A stretch of 64,000 nucleotides of DNA from Diphasiastrum complanatum (lineage: Eukaryota; Streptophyta; Lycopodiopsida; Lycopodiales; Lycopodiaceae). Positions 32,112 through 42,254 of the stretch are shown here, piece after piece; within the stretch, counting starts at the first letter, position 1; each line of letters begins with the position of its first letter. The notes beneath the pieces are model-generated. The model was not told the DNA's origin. It worked only from the letters and a program-made list of their open reading frames with translations, and ran no database searches. A program made the translations under genes and the position numbers. Location: assembly GCA_029204225.1 (NCBI GenBank), contig CM055104.1:47748451-47812450 (forward strand), given 5' to 3'.

Positions 32112-35100
32112 GTGGAGAAATTATTCAAAGTCACAATGAGAAGCAAAAGCTCCTCGAAACCTGATCAGAAATCTTCGACAAAGTGCATAAAATCCTCGAA
32201 GAATAAATCCTCTAACAGAACAACGAACAAATCAACGACTAAGGAAGATCTCAAAGATGACCCTGACTATGACTGCAATGCTGTGAAGTTATTTGCAAAA
32301 GATATCTCGGCAGAAACAAAGGAAATCATCAATGCTGAACTTCAGACAACTATTGTAGAAAAGGTGGTCACTTTCGAGGGAGAGGACGAAGAAATCGCGA
32401 AGACGAAATTGTCTAGTGCTGTTATCGATAAACCAATCTCGAAATCGAAGACGAAAGAATATGACATCATGACTGATATTGGATCCCTTCGTCCAAATAT
32501 TACTTTTGAACAACTATTGGCAGATAACACTTATTACAAAAAGCAACTGAAAGGCCTTTCTGTGCCCAAAAAGAAGAAAAAAGTTTCTCTGCCAGATGTT
32601 GGTGTTTTGTCTAGTGATTTAGGTGATCTCGGTGCACCTAAGATTGATATTACCATTTCGGGATGCCTGATCAAAAAAGTGCCAATTGACTCTAGTTCCA
32701 GTGTGAATATAATAACAGAAGACACAGCTCATGCTCTGGAGCTGACTGACATTCAACCGACACAGCGAAACATCAAGTTAACTGATTTGACACGACGAAA
32801 ACCTGTTGGAGAACTGAAGGATGTCACTGTCTACATTCAAGACAAGCCATTCACAATGAATTTCATTGTTATCAAATCACTCAGTTTGTCATCCTATTCT
32901 GTGCTGATTGGACGACCTTGGCTTTATCAATCAAATGCAAGTGTACATTGGAAATCCAGAGAGCTGAGATTTCAAACTGGTGAGACCAATAACCAAGGTA
33001 AGCCAACAAAACAAATCATAACTTGGAGTCATGACAAATATGAAGGTGAAACTCCTTTGTCCAACACCAGCTTTACATCAAAAGAATCTTCGTATGCCTT
33101 GAATATTTTTCCCAATGAATCTGATATTGAAGTTCAGTACTTTGAATGTTATGAGAATGCTGATGACGAAGAATTCTTCGATGCCTGCGACGCTAAAGCA
33201 GATGTTTCGTATGAAAAAATTAATGTTGCAGACACGAACTCGAAAGAGTCTGACGATTCTAGTGACAAATCTGAACACGAATTTGGTAACAAGAATCAGG
33301 TTGACAACAAGAAAACATATGTGGAGTCAACCATGCGCAAAATCCATGGCCATACCAAGGCCAGTATGATAGAAGGTATCATTTTATCAGATTCAACTGA
33401 ACTGATTGAACTTGCACCTGGCAGATTTGTGCATGTTTCAAAGTCACTTGGAGAATCGGAGCTAGTGAAATTCACTGAACTATTGAAGGAGTATCAAGAC
33501 GTTTTTGCCTGGTCGCTCGACGATTTGAAGGGTATACCTTCAGAATTTGGAGAGCACCAAATTGATCTTAAGGAAGATGTTGTACCTATTCGACAGAGAC
33601 AGTATCGTCTCAATCCTAAGTACTCTCTCATGGTTAAGGACGAACTTAACAAGCACCTTAAGGCAGGTATAATCTATCCTGTCTTAAGTAGTAAATGGGT
33701 TTCACCCATTGTTATCGTCCCAAAGAAGAAGACTGGCAAAATACGAATATGCCAGGAAAACTCCATGCTGCCACAAGGAAGGACCATCATCCTCTGTCTT
33801 TCACTGATTCCATCCTAGATCAGGTTGCTGGTCAAAGCGTTACAGTTTCTATGACGGCTTTTCTGGATATAATCAGGTTGGAGTGCGAAAGGAGGATCGT
33901 TCAAAGACCACATTCACTACGAATTGGGGCACTTATGCCTACAACAAAATGCCCTTTGGTCTTTGTAATGCTCCAACGACTTTTCAGTGAATCATGATGT
34001 TAATTTGTGTTGCCTTCTTGAGAACTTTTCTCGAAATATTTATTAATGATTTCTGTGTATACAGTGATATAAAGACACACCTGCAGAAGCTGAAATTAGC
34101 ATTGCAAACGGTGTCGAGATACTTGTTTATCTCTTCATCCAGAGAAATGTTTTTTTGGTATGAAAGAAGGAATATTGCTCAGACACAGAATATCTAATAG
34201 AGGAATAGAAGTCGACAAAGATAAAGTCGAGCTTATAAAGAATCTCTAGATACCAACCAATTTACGTGAACTAAGAGCTTTCTTAGGACATGTTGGCTAT
34301 TACAGGAGATTTATTCAAAATCATGCTTCTATTGCTGTCTCTCTTACACATCTACTGAAGAAACAAGTGGAATACTTGTGGACGAATGAACAGCAGAAAG
34401 CATTCGAAGATCTTAAGCAAAGATTGATCAATGCTCCTATTCTGAGACCACCCAACTGGGCCATTTTATTTCATAGTTATGTGGATGTTTCTGCATTTGC
34501 TATTGGTGTCTGTCTAAGCCAGAAGGACGACCAAAAGAAGGATCATCCCATCTACTATGCAAGTTGACAGCTCAGTGCATCAGAGAAGAATTATTTGGCT
34601 ACAGAAAGGGAAGCACTTGGCATGATTTTCACTGTTAAAAAATTTCGCCATTATTTGCTGGGATATGTATTTATTTTTCATGTGGATCATTATGCTCTTA
34701 AATATCTTGTAAATAAACTAGATCTATCAGGATGAATTGCTCGATGGGTTCTACTTCTGTAGGAATCTACTTATCAAGTAGAGCTTCATCAAGGAAAATA
34801 TCATACGAATGCTGATTATCTATCGCGACTCAGCACCGAAAAAATTGAAAACTCTATCAATGATGGTTGTCCAGATGAACATTTATTCGAGATTTCATCT
34901 ACAAATTCATTATATTTTGATATTATTATTTATCTTAAGAATCAGATATATCCGGACGGTTAGGATTTGGAGCAAAAGACAGCTTTTCAATATAAGGTAG
35001 CACCTTATACAATTATTAACAATGTTCTATACAAGCTTGGTGCTGACCATCAACTACGAAGATGTCTCAAAACTGAAGACATTAAAAAGGTCGTTAAAGC

Positions 35101-36156
35101 CTTACACTCAGAAGATGCTGGTGGACATTTTGCTTTGAAGAATACAGTTAATAAGATATTGACTGCCAAGTATTGGTGGCCAACAATGTTCAAGGATGTA
35201 TCAAATTTTATTCGTTCATGTGATCCATGCCAAAGATCTGGTAAGCCTACAAAAGCAATGAATTGGCCGTTGACACCAATCCTGTCTCTTGCACCATTCG
35301 AGAAGTGGGGATTGACTTTGTCGGTCCAATTGGACCTATTACCCGACATACAAAATGTCGTTATATTCTAGTTGCAACGGATTATGCCATCAAGAACGTT
35401 GAAGCAGAGACGATGAAACGAAACGATGCAAAAATTGTCGCGACGTTCTTATTCAAAAGAATAATCACAAGATATGGTTGTCCACTCGAACTAGTAAGTG
35501 ATCGAGGTACACATTTTTTAAATGACACTATACGGTTGCTGACAACTTATTTCTTGATCAAACATAAAAAAACTACACCGTATAATCCAAAAGCAAACGG
35601 GTTGATAGAAAGAGCTAATGGAATCTTATGTAAGATCCTGATTAAAATTACTATTGCATATGCAACGAATTGGGAACAGAAACTACTATCAGTTCTCTGG
35701 GCTTATCGCAACACAGAGAAAATCACGACGAAATAGACACCATATTTTCTTACATATGATATGCATCCTATTTTGCCAAATGAATTTGAGGTGAAAATCT
35801 TTCGTATTCAAGCTCAACGAACAGATGCAGAATGTATAAATGAAAGGTTGACTAATATTGAAGAACTAGCTGAAGCTCGTGAGACCTCACAAAAACTAAC
35901 GGAGGAAATCCAGAAACAAAGAAAGAAGAAATAATATGATAGTCATATAAAAAAATGTGATCTTAAAGCTGATGATTATGCGCTGATATATGACAGTCAC
36001 CATCAAAAGTTTCTTGGAAAACTCCATATGCGATGGCTTGGACCGTATAAAGTCATAGAGGTGTTTGACAATGGTTCTGTGCAACTTCAATCACTTGAAG
36101 GTGAACTATTACCGACACGTATTAACGGGTCCACATTGAAAAAATACTACCATTGA
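32112..36156 (+). pseudogene. Gypsy-A pol: protease, RT, RNase H, integrase
   Basis: Basic N-terminal linker, then protease (about 32640-32970) with VPIDSSSSVNII, where the active site DSG reads DSS, and VLIGRPWL. The RT starts at LLKEYQDVFAWS (33485), with WVSPIVIVPKKK, a frameshift near 33745, GFSGYNQVGVRKEDRSKTTF and MPFGLCNAPTTFQ. The catalytic box reads FINDFCVYS, so the first Asp of YxDD is Asn. RNase H: YVDVSAFAIGVCLSQ and EREALGMIF. Integrase: zinc finger HSEDAGGHFALKNT with CDPCQRSGK, core GIDFVGPIGP, VSDRGTHFLND and NPKANGLIERANG, then a C-terminal KFLGKLHMRWLGPYKVIE. Many frame breaks; both active-site changes are single G to A substitutions. Confidence 0.92.
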
Positions 36157-36710
36157 CCAGAAATTTTTTATTTTTTATTTTTTTTATTTTTATTATTTTC
36201 TAGTATTTTTCTGGAATTAATCGCGAATTTTCTTTTATCTTTTCTAAAATTTTTCACAACTTTTTATTTATCTATTTATTTTATTCTAGAAATTATCCAA
36301 AAATTTTCGAGAATTTTTCTTGACTTCTCTCAATCTTTCAATATCATTTTAAAAGTATTTTCGAGAACTTTTCGAAATTTTTTCACGACACTAAATTTGT
36401 TAATCAAATTTTCGTAAATCGTTTTCAAGAATTTTTCTAGCATCATCTCCAGCTTTTTGAGAAATTTTCTAGTATGTTACTAAAATATTCGAGAAATTTT
36501 CGTGAGTTTCTGTATCATTTTTTAAGATCCTTCGAGAAAGTTTTGCGAAACTTTCTAGAATCTTTCTAGTATATTTTCGAGAATCTTTTGAGAATCTCTT
36601 GACCTACTTTCTGTATCCCTCCATTAAAGACGATGGCCACGTGATCATCATTATTCACACGTGTGTACACTCACAAATATTGTTTTTTCTTAATTTATTT
36701 TTTCTTTTCA
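36157..36710 (+). other. AT-rich tail of Gypsy-A with repeated TTCGAGAA-like motifs
   Basis: Non-coding, strongly T-rich. TTCGAGAA or close variants recur at least six times (for example near 36310, 36360, 36451, 36490, 36531 and 36576), with CTTTCTAGAATCTTTC at about 36551. This is probably the 3' untranslated spacer before the missing LTR. An ACACGTGT core lies at 36656-36663. Confidence 0.6.
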
Positions 36711-37494
36711 CAAAACCAGTAAATACTCCTATTGAACCAGGTAAAAAGCTTTCTAAGCTTGATGAGTCACAGTCATTTGATGCTATGCTGTATAGGCAGT
36801 TAGTAGGGAGCTTGATTTACCTTACCACGACTAGACCAAATATATGCTATGTTGTTGGCATTGTAAGTCAGTTTATGGCAGCACCTACGGAAATGCATTG
36901 GAAGACAGCTAAACGTATTTTGCGTTATGTAAAAGGCACTTCAGAGTATGGCTTGATTTACATGAAGCATGATGGTTTACCTGAGTTGTGTGGCTATGTG
37001 GATGCGGATTGGGGAGGTGACTATGATGATCGTAGATCTACCACAAGGTATGTATTCCAGTTTTGTGGTAGTTGTTTTTTCTAGTCTAGTAAGAAGCAAA
37101 GTACAATTGCTCTTTCCACCACAAAGGCAGAGTATAAGGCAATGTGTAGTGCAACACAGGAAGCTATATGGTTGAGACAAATCTTGGAAGAAGTTGGCAT
37201 GAAGCAGAAAAATCTCACGACTTTACAAAGCGACAGTCAGAGTGGCATTCAACTAGCAAGGAATCCAGTGTTCCATGCGAGAGCTAAACACATTGAGATT
37301 CAGTATCACTTTATACGTGAGAGGCTGCTGAGTCATGAAATTCATGTTGTTCATTGTAGCACAAAAGAACAACTACTTGTTGGAGAAAAGTTTGATAAGT
37401 TTAGATCAAAGCTTTATGTACTTAAAGTTTGTTGACTTTAAAGCTATGTATATGACTGTGTATAAAGTAGACTCTACTTTAAGGGACAGAGTCA
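36711..37494 (+). pseudogene. Copia fragment: RT end and RNase H (Copia-D lineage)
   Basis: Opens in mid-domain at PVNTPIEPGKKLSKLDE, then LTTTRPNICYVVGIVSQFM, RILRYVKGTSEYGL, the RNase H Asp region VDADWGGDYDDRRST, a stop at 37082-37084, ALSTTKAEYKAM and FHARAKHIEIQYHF. Near the C-terminus the usual ADILTKAL block is deleted (STKEQLLVGEKFDKF). A purine tract (TTTAAGGGACAGAG) follows at about 37478-37492, but no copia LTR, because an inverted piece of another element begins there. Confidence 0.88.
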
Positions 37495-37720
37495 ATCCTA
37501 TTGGCTAATATTTACATTGATCCTATCCATTTATCTTGGACCCAACTTGATCCAAGGGTCCACAGAAAGTACATTGGAAATCACAAGATTCATGTGAGTC
37601 CAAAATTGGACCCAACTCTAAAAAGTAAAATCTAAGTTTAAAATTGACTTTGGGCCTCAAGTTTTTTTTTAATTACAAAGGCCCAAGGCTATTTTATTTC
37701 ATTTACACTTTGGCATGCTT
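37495..37720 (-). repeat. Inverted piece of the gag-only element: interior end and start of its LTR
   Basis: The reverse complement matches the LTR at 55865-56000 (GAGTTGGGTCCAATTTGGGA, CAAGTTGGATCCAAGAT, AGCCAATAGGAT) and, further right, the interior end at about 58060-58110 (CTCAAGTTTT, TTACAAAGG, CCCAAG). It includes an A-rich purine tract. It is oriented opposite to the other copies. Confidence 0.75.
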
Positions 37721-38147
37721 ACGCCACGTGGGACGCACCGAAGTCGCATTTCCATATCCTGTACCAAGGTACTACGTACAAGGTATGAATTAACGCTAAC
37801 TCCATGGTCACCATTGGCATAGTGTTTGGTGATCGCCAAGCCAAAAACCTCATTAAACCGTACGTAATGACAACCACCCCTGAGCTCCCAGTCAAGACTA
37901 ACAATAGATACTTGATAGAGACTATCAATGACCCCATAATTCAAGTCGCCACTTACTTGTTGAACAACTTCTTAGCTGTTTTGACTTTTCACAAGGACCG
38001 CATATAGTCCACACTGCTAAGCCAACTCGTGAAATTCTTCATAGAATTCTCGAGCCCCTTGGTGGTGCCATATGATTGGCATACCTTCCTAATCCACGAG
38101 CTCTCACCATCAAGCCTAACATGCGTGACCACATCGCCACATGACCA
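37721..38147. other. No gene recognised
   Basis: Short frames on both strands (for example 37804-38007 +) show no family resemblance. Possibly more interior of an LTR element. Confidence 0.35.
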
Positions 38148-38876
38148 TTGTTATGTAACTTTGCTTGTGCGCTTCTCAAAGAGAAGGTTTGCGAGAGTAA
38201 CCGCTCTATCGTTTCACACACTAACTTGTACCCTCCTTTTGTTGCATCCACTTCCACCCAGCAAGTAGTTACTGACACAACGGCCAGCAAACGCATGTGT
38301 GGCACAACCCCATCTTCATCTAGCCCTCCTGCAACCAGACAATGCACCGCACCGCCGCAACCCACTTCTACTACTTCTACAACCACAACTTCCTCTTCCA
38401 CTCAACCATCTGATAGAACCACCACATCTGATCCAATTGCTCCCATACCCCCTCATTCAACCACCACTCTCGCATCTTCCATTCCTGCCATCACCATCGG
38501 TTCTTCCATCCCTCTTGCATCCACTTCTACCACACTTCTCCCTATCAACCCCCTCGATTTACAGCTTTCTCTTAACTCCCTTGCTTGGATGAATCTCATT
38601 AACCTTTTGTCACCTCAACAAGACTCCTCACCCCCCACGTCTCCATCCATCCTCCAAACCACCCTTCAATTTCCCACCGTTCGTATCATCCCCTCTTCCG
38701 AGCAATCTGTTCTTACTCTTCTCCAAACCACCTCTATCACACCGCCCACCTCACCTTTGAAAGCTGCCGAGGGCAACAAACCATTGTCTGATGACGCATT
38801 TGTGCTGACAACATATGTAGCATCGTCTGATCATTCTGCACTACACCTGACCACATGCAATCACCTGAAAAACTAA
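38148..38876 (+). CDS. Ser/Thr/Pro-rich ORF of unknown function
   Basis: A 242-residue open frame, mostly Ser, Thr and Pro with many TTT/SSS runs (for example TSTTSTTTTSSSTQPSD), and no recognised domain, membrane segment or signal peptide. The base composition (CA-rich, few G) could itself produce a long open frame. It lies just upstream of the gag-only element copy at 38890 and could be part of that or of another retroelement. I would treat it as a doubtful gene. Confidence 0.25.
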   Translation: MLCNFACALLKEKVCESNRSIVSHTNLYPPFVASTSTQQVVTDTTASKRMCGTTPSSSSPPATRQCTAPPQPTSTTSTTTTSSSTQPSDRTTTSDPIAPIPPHSTTTLASSIPAITIGSSIPLASTSTTLLPINPLDLQLSLNSLAWMNLINLLSPQQDSSPPTSPSILQTTLQFPTVRIIPSSEQSVLTLLQTTSITPPTSPLKAAEGNKPLSDDAFVLTTYVASSDHSALHLTTCNHLKN

Positions 38877-38889
38877 TCGAAGATGACGA

Positions 38890-40300
38890 TGACACAGTGT
38901 AGATCATCTGGGCTCAATCCCAGTAAGCCCCAATAAGCCCCACCATACCGGCCGGTCCCATGGACCTTTCAACGGCCTACCAAATCTTGGGCACATATTT
39001 CCAAGAGGCAGTAGCCACAAGAGCAAAATTGGATGGCCACTTATTGGAGTTGGCCACAAGCGACACTCAGTTGAGAGCTGAAATCGGCCAGCTCTAACAA
39101 GATCTGTTGATTGCCCAACCACAAGCAACCAAATAAATTAGAAGTGCAAAAACTCAAGCAGCATGAAGCTGATCTCCAAGGGTATATCTCGACCCTCTCA
39201 AAGTATACCACAGACACTCAACTGAAGGTCCAGGAGATCTGCACAGCGTCTCACTTCACTCCAGGCACAACTCTCAATGTTAGAAACAAAAAATCTGTGT
39301 CTGAGAGCGGAAGATGGCCTGGTTAGCCAAATCGAGCCTTGCCAACAAACCACTCAGCCAAGCCGAGATGGATCTTCTCACACAACATGTGAAGGTATAT
39401 AGAGACACTTTTGAAAAATACTAGGCCAAGTTTGACAGTTATCGACGAGAGGCCATGCAAGAGTTAGCACAAGCAAAGAATGGAGCAGCAGTCTCAACCA
39501 GCCCCTATGGTGATTCCACCGCCACCAATGAAAGACACTGCCATGCCAAGCTCCAGTCAGGACAAGGGAAAACAGGCAAAGAGATTGAATGTTCAGGACC
39601 AGGGCTCAGATGTAGCTGATGCTAATATCCAAGACCTGAGCCAAGAAATAGGTAGCCAAAGCCGAGGGGAGCGCTAGGCCTCCACATCTCAAGGCTCGAG
39701 ATCCATATCTGCCAGTCGAGCTTTTTATCGACCAAATTTTGTGGAGGAGAAAATAAATGAATTCTTTAAGTTAGCCAAACATCTCCATGAGTTCTCATGA
39801 GGTGGCTGACAAATATCTTTTTATGCCAAACAATCAAGGGCAATGAGTTCCAACACTCCAACCACAACCAGAGTGGCGCCAATAACTCTTTGAGAGAGAC
39901 CCTGCGGCCATCAAGGCCTATGTAACAAGTTTAAGGGTTAATGTGTATTTTCTCCCCTACACGAGATGATCCATATGGACAGAATGCGGCACTCCCTTGG
40001 ACCAGATCATGCTCCATAACTACAATTGGCCAAGAATTCCTCTAGAGCACGGATGGAACACAGATGTAGATGCCAAAAGGGCTCTAATCTAGTTTTTCAA
40101 AAATTATATCAATTGTCCTGATCCAACAGTCCGCGCAGCCGCCACTTATGCCTGGGACTTAGAATATTTGATGGGCATTGAGACTAAATGGGACAATTTT
40201 CTCCCTCAAATATTTTTTGATCCGAATAAAGCGTTGGCCTCCGAAGAGATTCAAGATCAATTACCCGTGGCGCACATATAGTATCGAGCGACACTCCTTG
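38890..40300 (+). pseudogene. Gag-only LTR element, copy 1 (decayed)
   Basis: Paralogue of the ORF at 56437-57945. Shared blocks in order: a coiled-coil-like region (AKLDGHLLELATSDTQLRAEI), SQAEMDLLTQHVKVYRDTFEKY, PAPMVIPPPPMKD (39500), VEEKINEF, the region around LQPQPEWRQ (39855), FERDPAAIKAYVTS, EHGWNTDVDAKRALI followed by a stop, NCPDPTVRAAATYAWDLE and LMGIETKWDNFLP (40190). It ends abruptly at about 40300 in YRATLLGE, where an LTR segment of the same family is joined. Multiple frameshifts. Confidence 0.75.
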
Positions 40301-40730
40301 GCGAGACTCTACTAATTTGAGAGCTCAATCGTTCTCATTTGCTAATCACTCTTGCTTATGCTCTTCTTGTATTTTGCTTGTTCTTTCTAGTTTCATGCTT
40401 TTTGAGCATGGAAATTAGAAAGACCAATGACATTGAGCATTTGACATAAGCAATGACATTGAGGATTTGAGCTAGCGTCCATCTCACCTCTCTCTCTTTC
40501 TCCCTCTCTCTTCTCTTCTTCTCTTCCTCTCTTCACCCTCAATTATGTTGAATGCTTGTGTTTAGAGTTAGTTGAATTAGAGTTAGTGGGAGTAGTGTTA
40601 AAAGTGGAGTAGAGTTAGGGGAAAGAGTAAAATACACCTAAATCTAGCAACTTGATATAGTTAGGCACCTATTTAGTGTTCTAACCCTCTTTGACAAGCG
40701 GAAGGGCTGCTCACCGACCCTGAACTACAC
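40301..40730 (+). repeat. LTR segment of the gag-only element
   Basis: Matches 56070-56480: ACTCTACTAAT, GCTCAATC/GCCAAGC, the TCTCTCTCTTTCTC pyrimidine stretch, GGGAGTAGTGTTA-like and ATAGTTAGGCACCTAT. It is joined directly to the truncated gag copy 1, so the junction is a rearrangement rather than a normal element end. Confidence 0.75.
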
Positions 40731-40815
40731 ACCCTACTGTGCGTGTGTGTGTGTGCTTTGCATTGTGTATTTTGCATTGATTTAAGGTCTAGGGTGATAG
40801 ATGAATAAATAGTGT

Positions 40816-41523
40816 TTGATAGTGATTGATCCTTCAAATATACATGAATGGGAACCTGTGGCATCTCTTTCTGGTATTATAGATGTCATCCATTCAGAAA
40901 TTGGCAAATTGCAATACAGAGGACAAATGGCAAAAGAACTTGTAGATTTTGGAATATTTTTTTATGATGCTATTATATTCCAGACACAAATGGAGGAATG
41001 GGAAAACTAGAGTATATACCTCTACCTAATTTTCAAGATAACGTGTGGTGGATTGCAGTCAACGACAATATAATAAAATGCTTTCGTTCCAAGATATATA
41101 ATGATGTACAAAAGTCACTCAAAACTAGTACAGGATCAAGAAATGTGCACTTAAGTTGGTTTGTTCCAGTGTCATTGTTTGTCAGCTCTTTTTCAAACAT
41201 GGAAGTGCATCGAACTCCCACATTGTTTGTTTGAAAAAATCTTTCAGATGAGTTTTTATTCAAATTCATGGACAAAGGTTGGGATATAAGATCCACTGCA
41301 GATATTTCTTGTAGAATCAAACATTCATCCATATCATTTAGATACAGCATAGAAAAGCAAATGCTTAGTATGGTATTTCATTATCAGAGATGGAAAGAAC
41401 ACAATGGTACTTGGGCCCCATTAGATCAAGATCTAGACAGCATTGGACACACTGATCGTATAGGCATTGATATCATGGCAAATGGGGATTTACTTACTAC
41501 TATTGAGGTTGAGCAAGACTAGA
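40816..41523 (+). pseudogene. Unrecognised coding fragments
   Basis: Three frames read like real protein: 40816-41010 (DPSNIHEWEPVASLSGIID, YRGQMAKELVDFGIFFYDA), 40998-41234 (LPNFQDNVWWIAVNDNIIKC, VHLSWFVPVSLFVSSFSNME) and 41268-41522 (GWDIRSTADISCRIKHSS, HYQRWKEHNGTWAPLDQD, IGIDIMANGDLLTTIEVEQD). They follow each other with single frame breaks and have balanced composition, unlike chance ORFs. I recognise no family. It could be a captured host gene piece or part of an unknown transposon. Confidence 0.4.
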
Positions 41524-41798
41524 CCTTATTCTACATTAGAACGGAACTGACACTTTTACAGCAAGATATCCCCGAATATTTGTTATGTGAAATCCATGAA
41601 TTTGTATATTAATTTATATTCATTATCCTTTTTGTCAATATTCGGATCAGTAACTGTAATCTGATTAATGTATGTTTGTGCAGATATGTAAAAGACATGA
41701 AGAGAAAATCAAATGCAAAGATTTGGGCGGAATTGTTCAGATAATAAAGCTATCATGATACAAGATTTGTAAAAGCTCTCATAAATATCAAGACCTGT
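41524..41798. other. No gene recognised
   Basis: AT-rich sequence between the unknown coding fragments and an LTR-like segment. No supported frame. Confidence 0.4.
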
Positions 41799-42130
41799 TA
41801 TAAAAGGATGTAACTCATGGAGAGAGTAATCTTCTCTCTTCTCTATCTCATTTCATGCTTATACATGGTTCTCTTGGGTTCTATTATCCATTGGTGCACT
41901 ATCTTGGTGATTGCTTGGAATTCTATGTGTAGAATGGTCTATATTTGTTATTTTTGGATCCACACGTGTGAAATACAGTAGCTTGCTGGTTTTGTACAAA
42001 CAGCAACAATACATAATCATTTCATTCAAGTTTGATCAATTCTATTGGTGTTTGCATCTCAATTTGTGTGTAGATGCTGATTTTTCTACATTGGTGAAAT
42101 TGATAGTGTATTTCTCATTCTAACCACAGA
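41799..42130 (+). repeat. Partial copia-type LTR (TATA to 3' end, putative)
   Basis: TATAAAAGG at 41799-41807 is followed by a pyrimidine-rich stretch and a TCCACACGTGTGAA palindrome (41959-41972), the layout seen in other copia LTRs here. It ends near AACCACA (42127). No PBS follows; a coding fragment of another copia begins instead. Confidence 0.45.
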
Positions 42131-42171
42131 TCATTCAAGTAGATTGGATCTTAAGGATTTGAAATCTTTCA

Positions 42172-42254
42172 CAGTTTGTTCCATCTTGAAAAATAATAAG
42201 TGCATAGCTAGTGGCATTAAGCAAGGTAGACTTTTCAAGTTGGATGCTACTGTT
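42172..42254 (+). pseudogene. Copia GAG-pre-integrase fragment
   Basis: The plus strand encodes VCSILKNNKCIASGIKQGR and LFKLDATV, almost identical to residues just before the integrase of Copia-I (VCSILKNDKCIASGIKQGR). It abuts the minus-strand pol of Copia-F at about 42254, so the two copia pieces meet in opposite orientation. Confidence 0.85.

Larger units (their letters stand above)
29356..36690 (+). mobile_element. Gypsy-A: Ty3/gypsy element, 3' LTR missing
   Basis: 5' LTR (29356-30513), primer site, gag (30663-32051), pol (32112-36156) and an AT-rich tail to about 36690, where it abuts a copia fragment. Domain order protease, RT, RNase H, integrase identifies Ty3/gypsy. No chromodomain was seen at the integrase end, so it is probably not a chromovirus. 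Several stops and frameshifts make it inactive. Confidence 0.9.
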
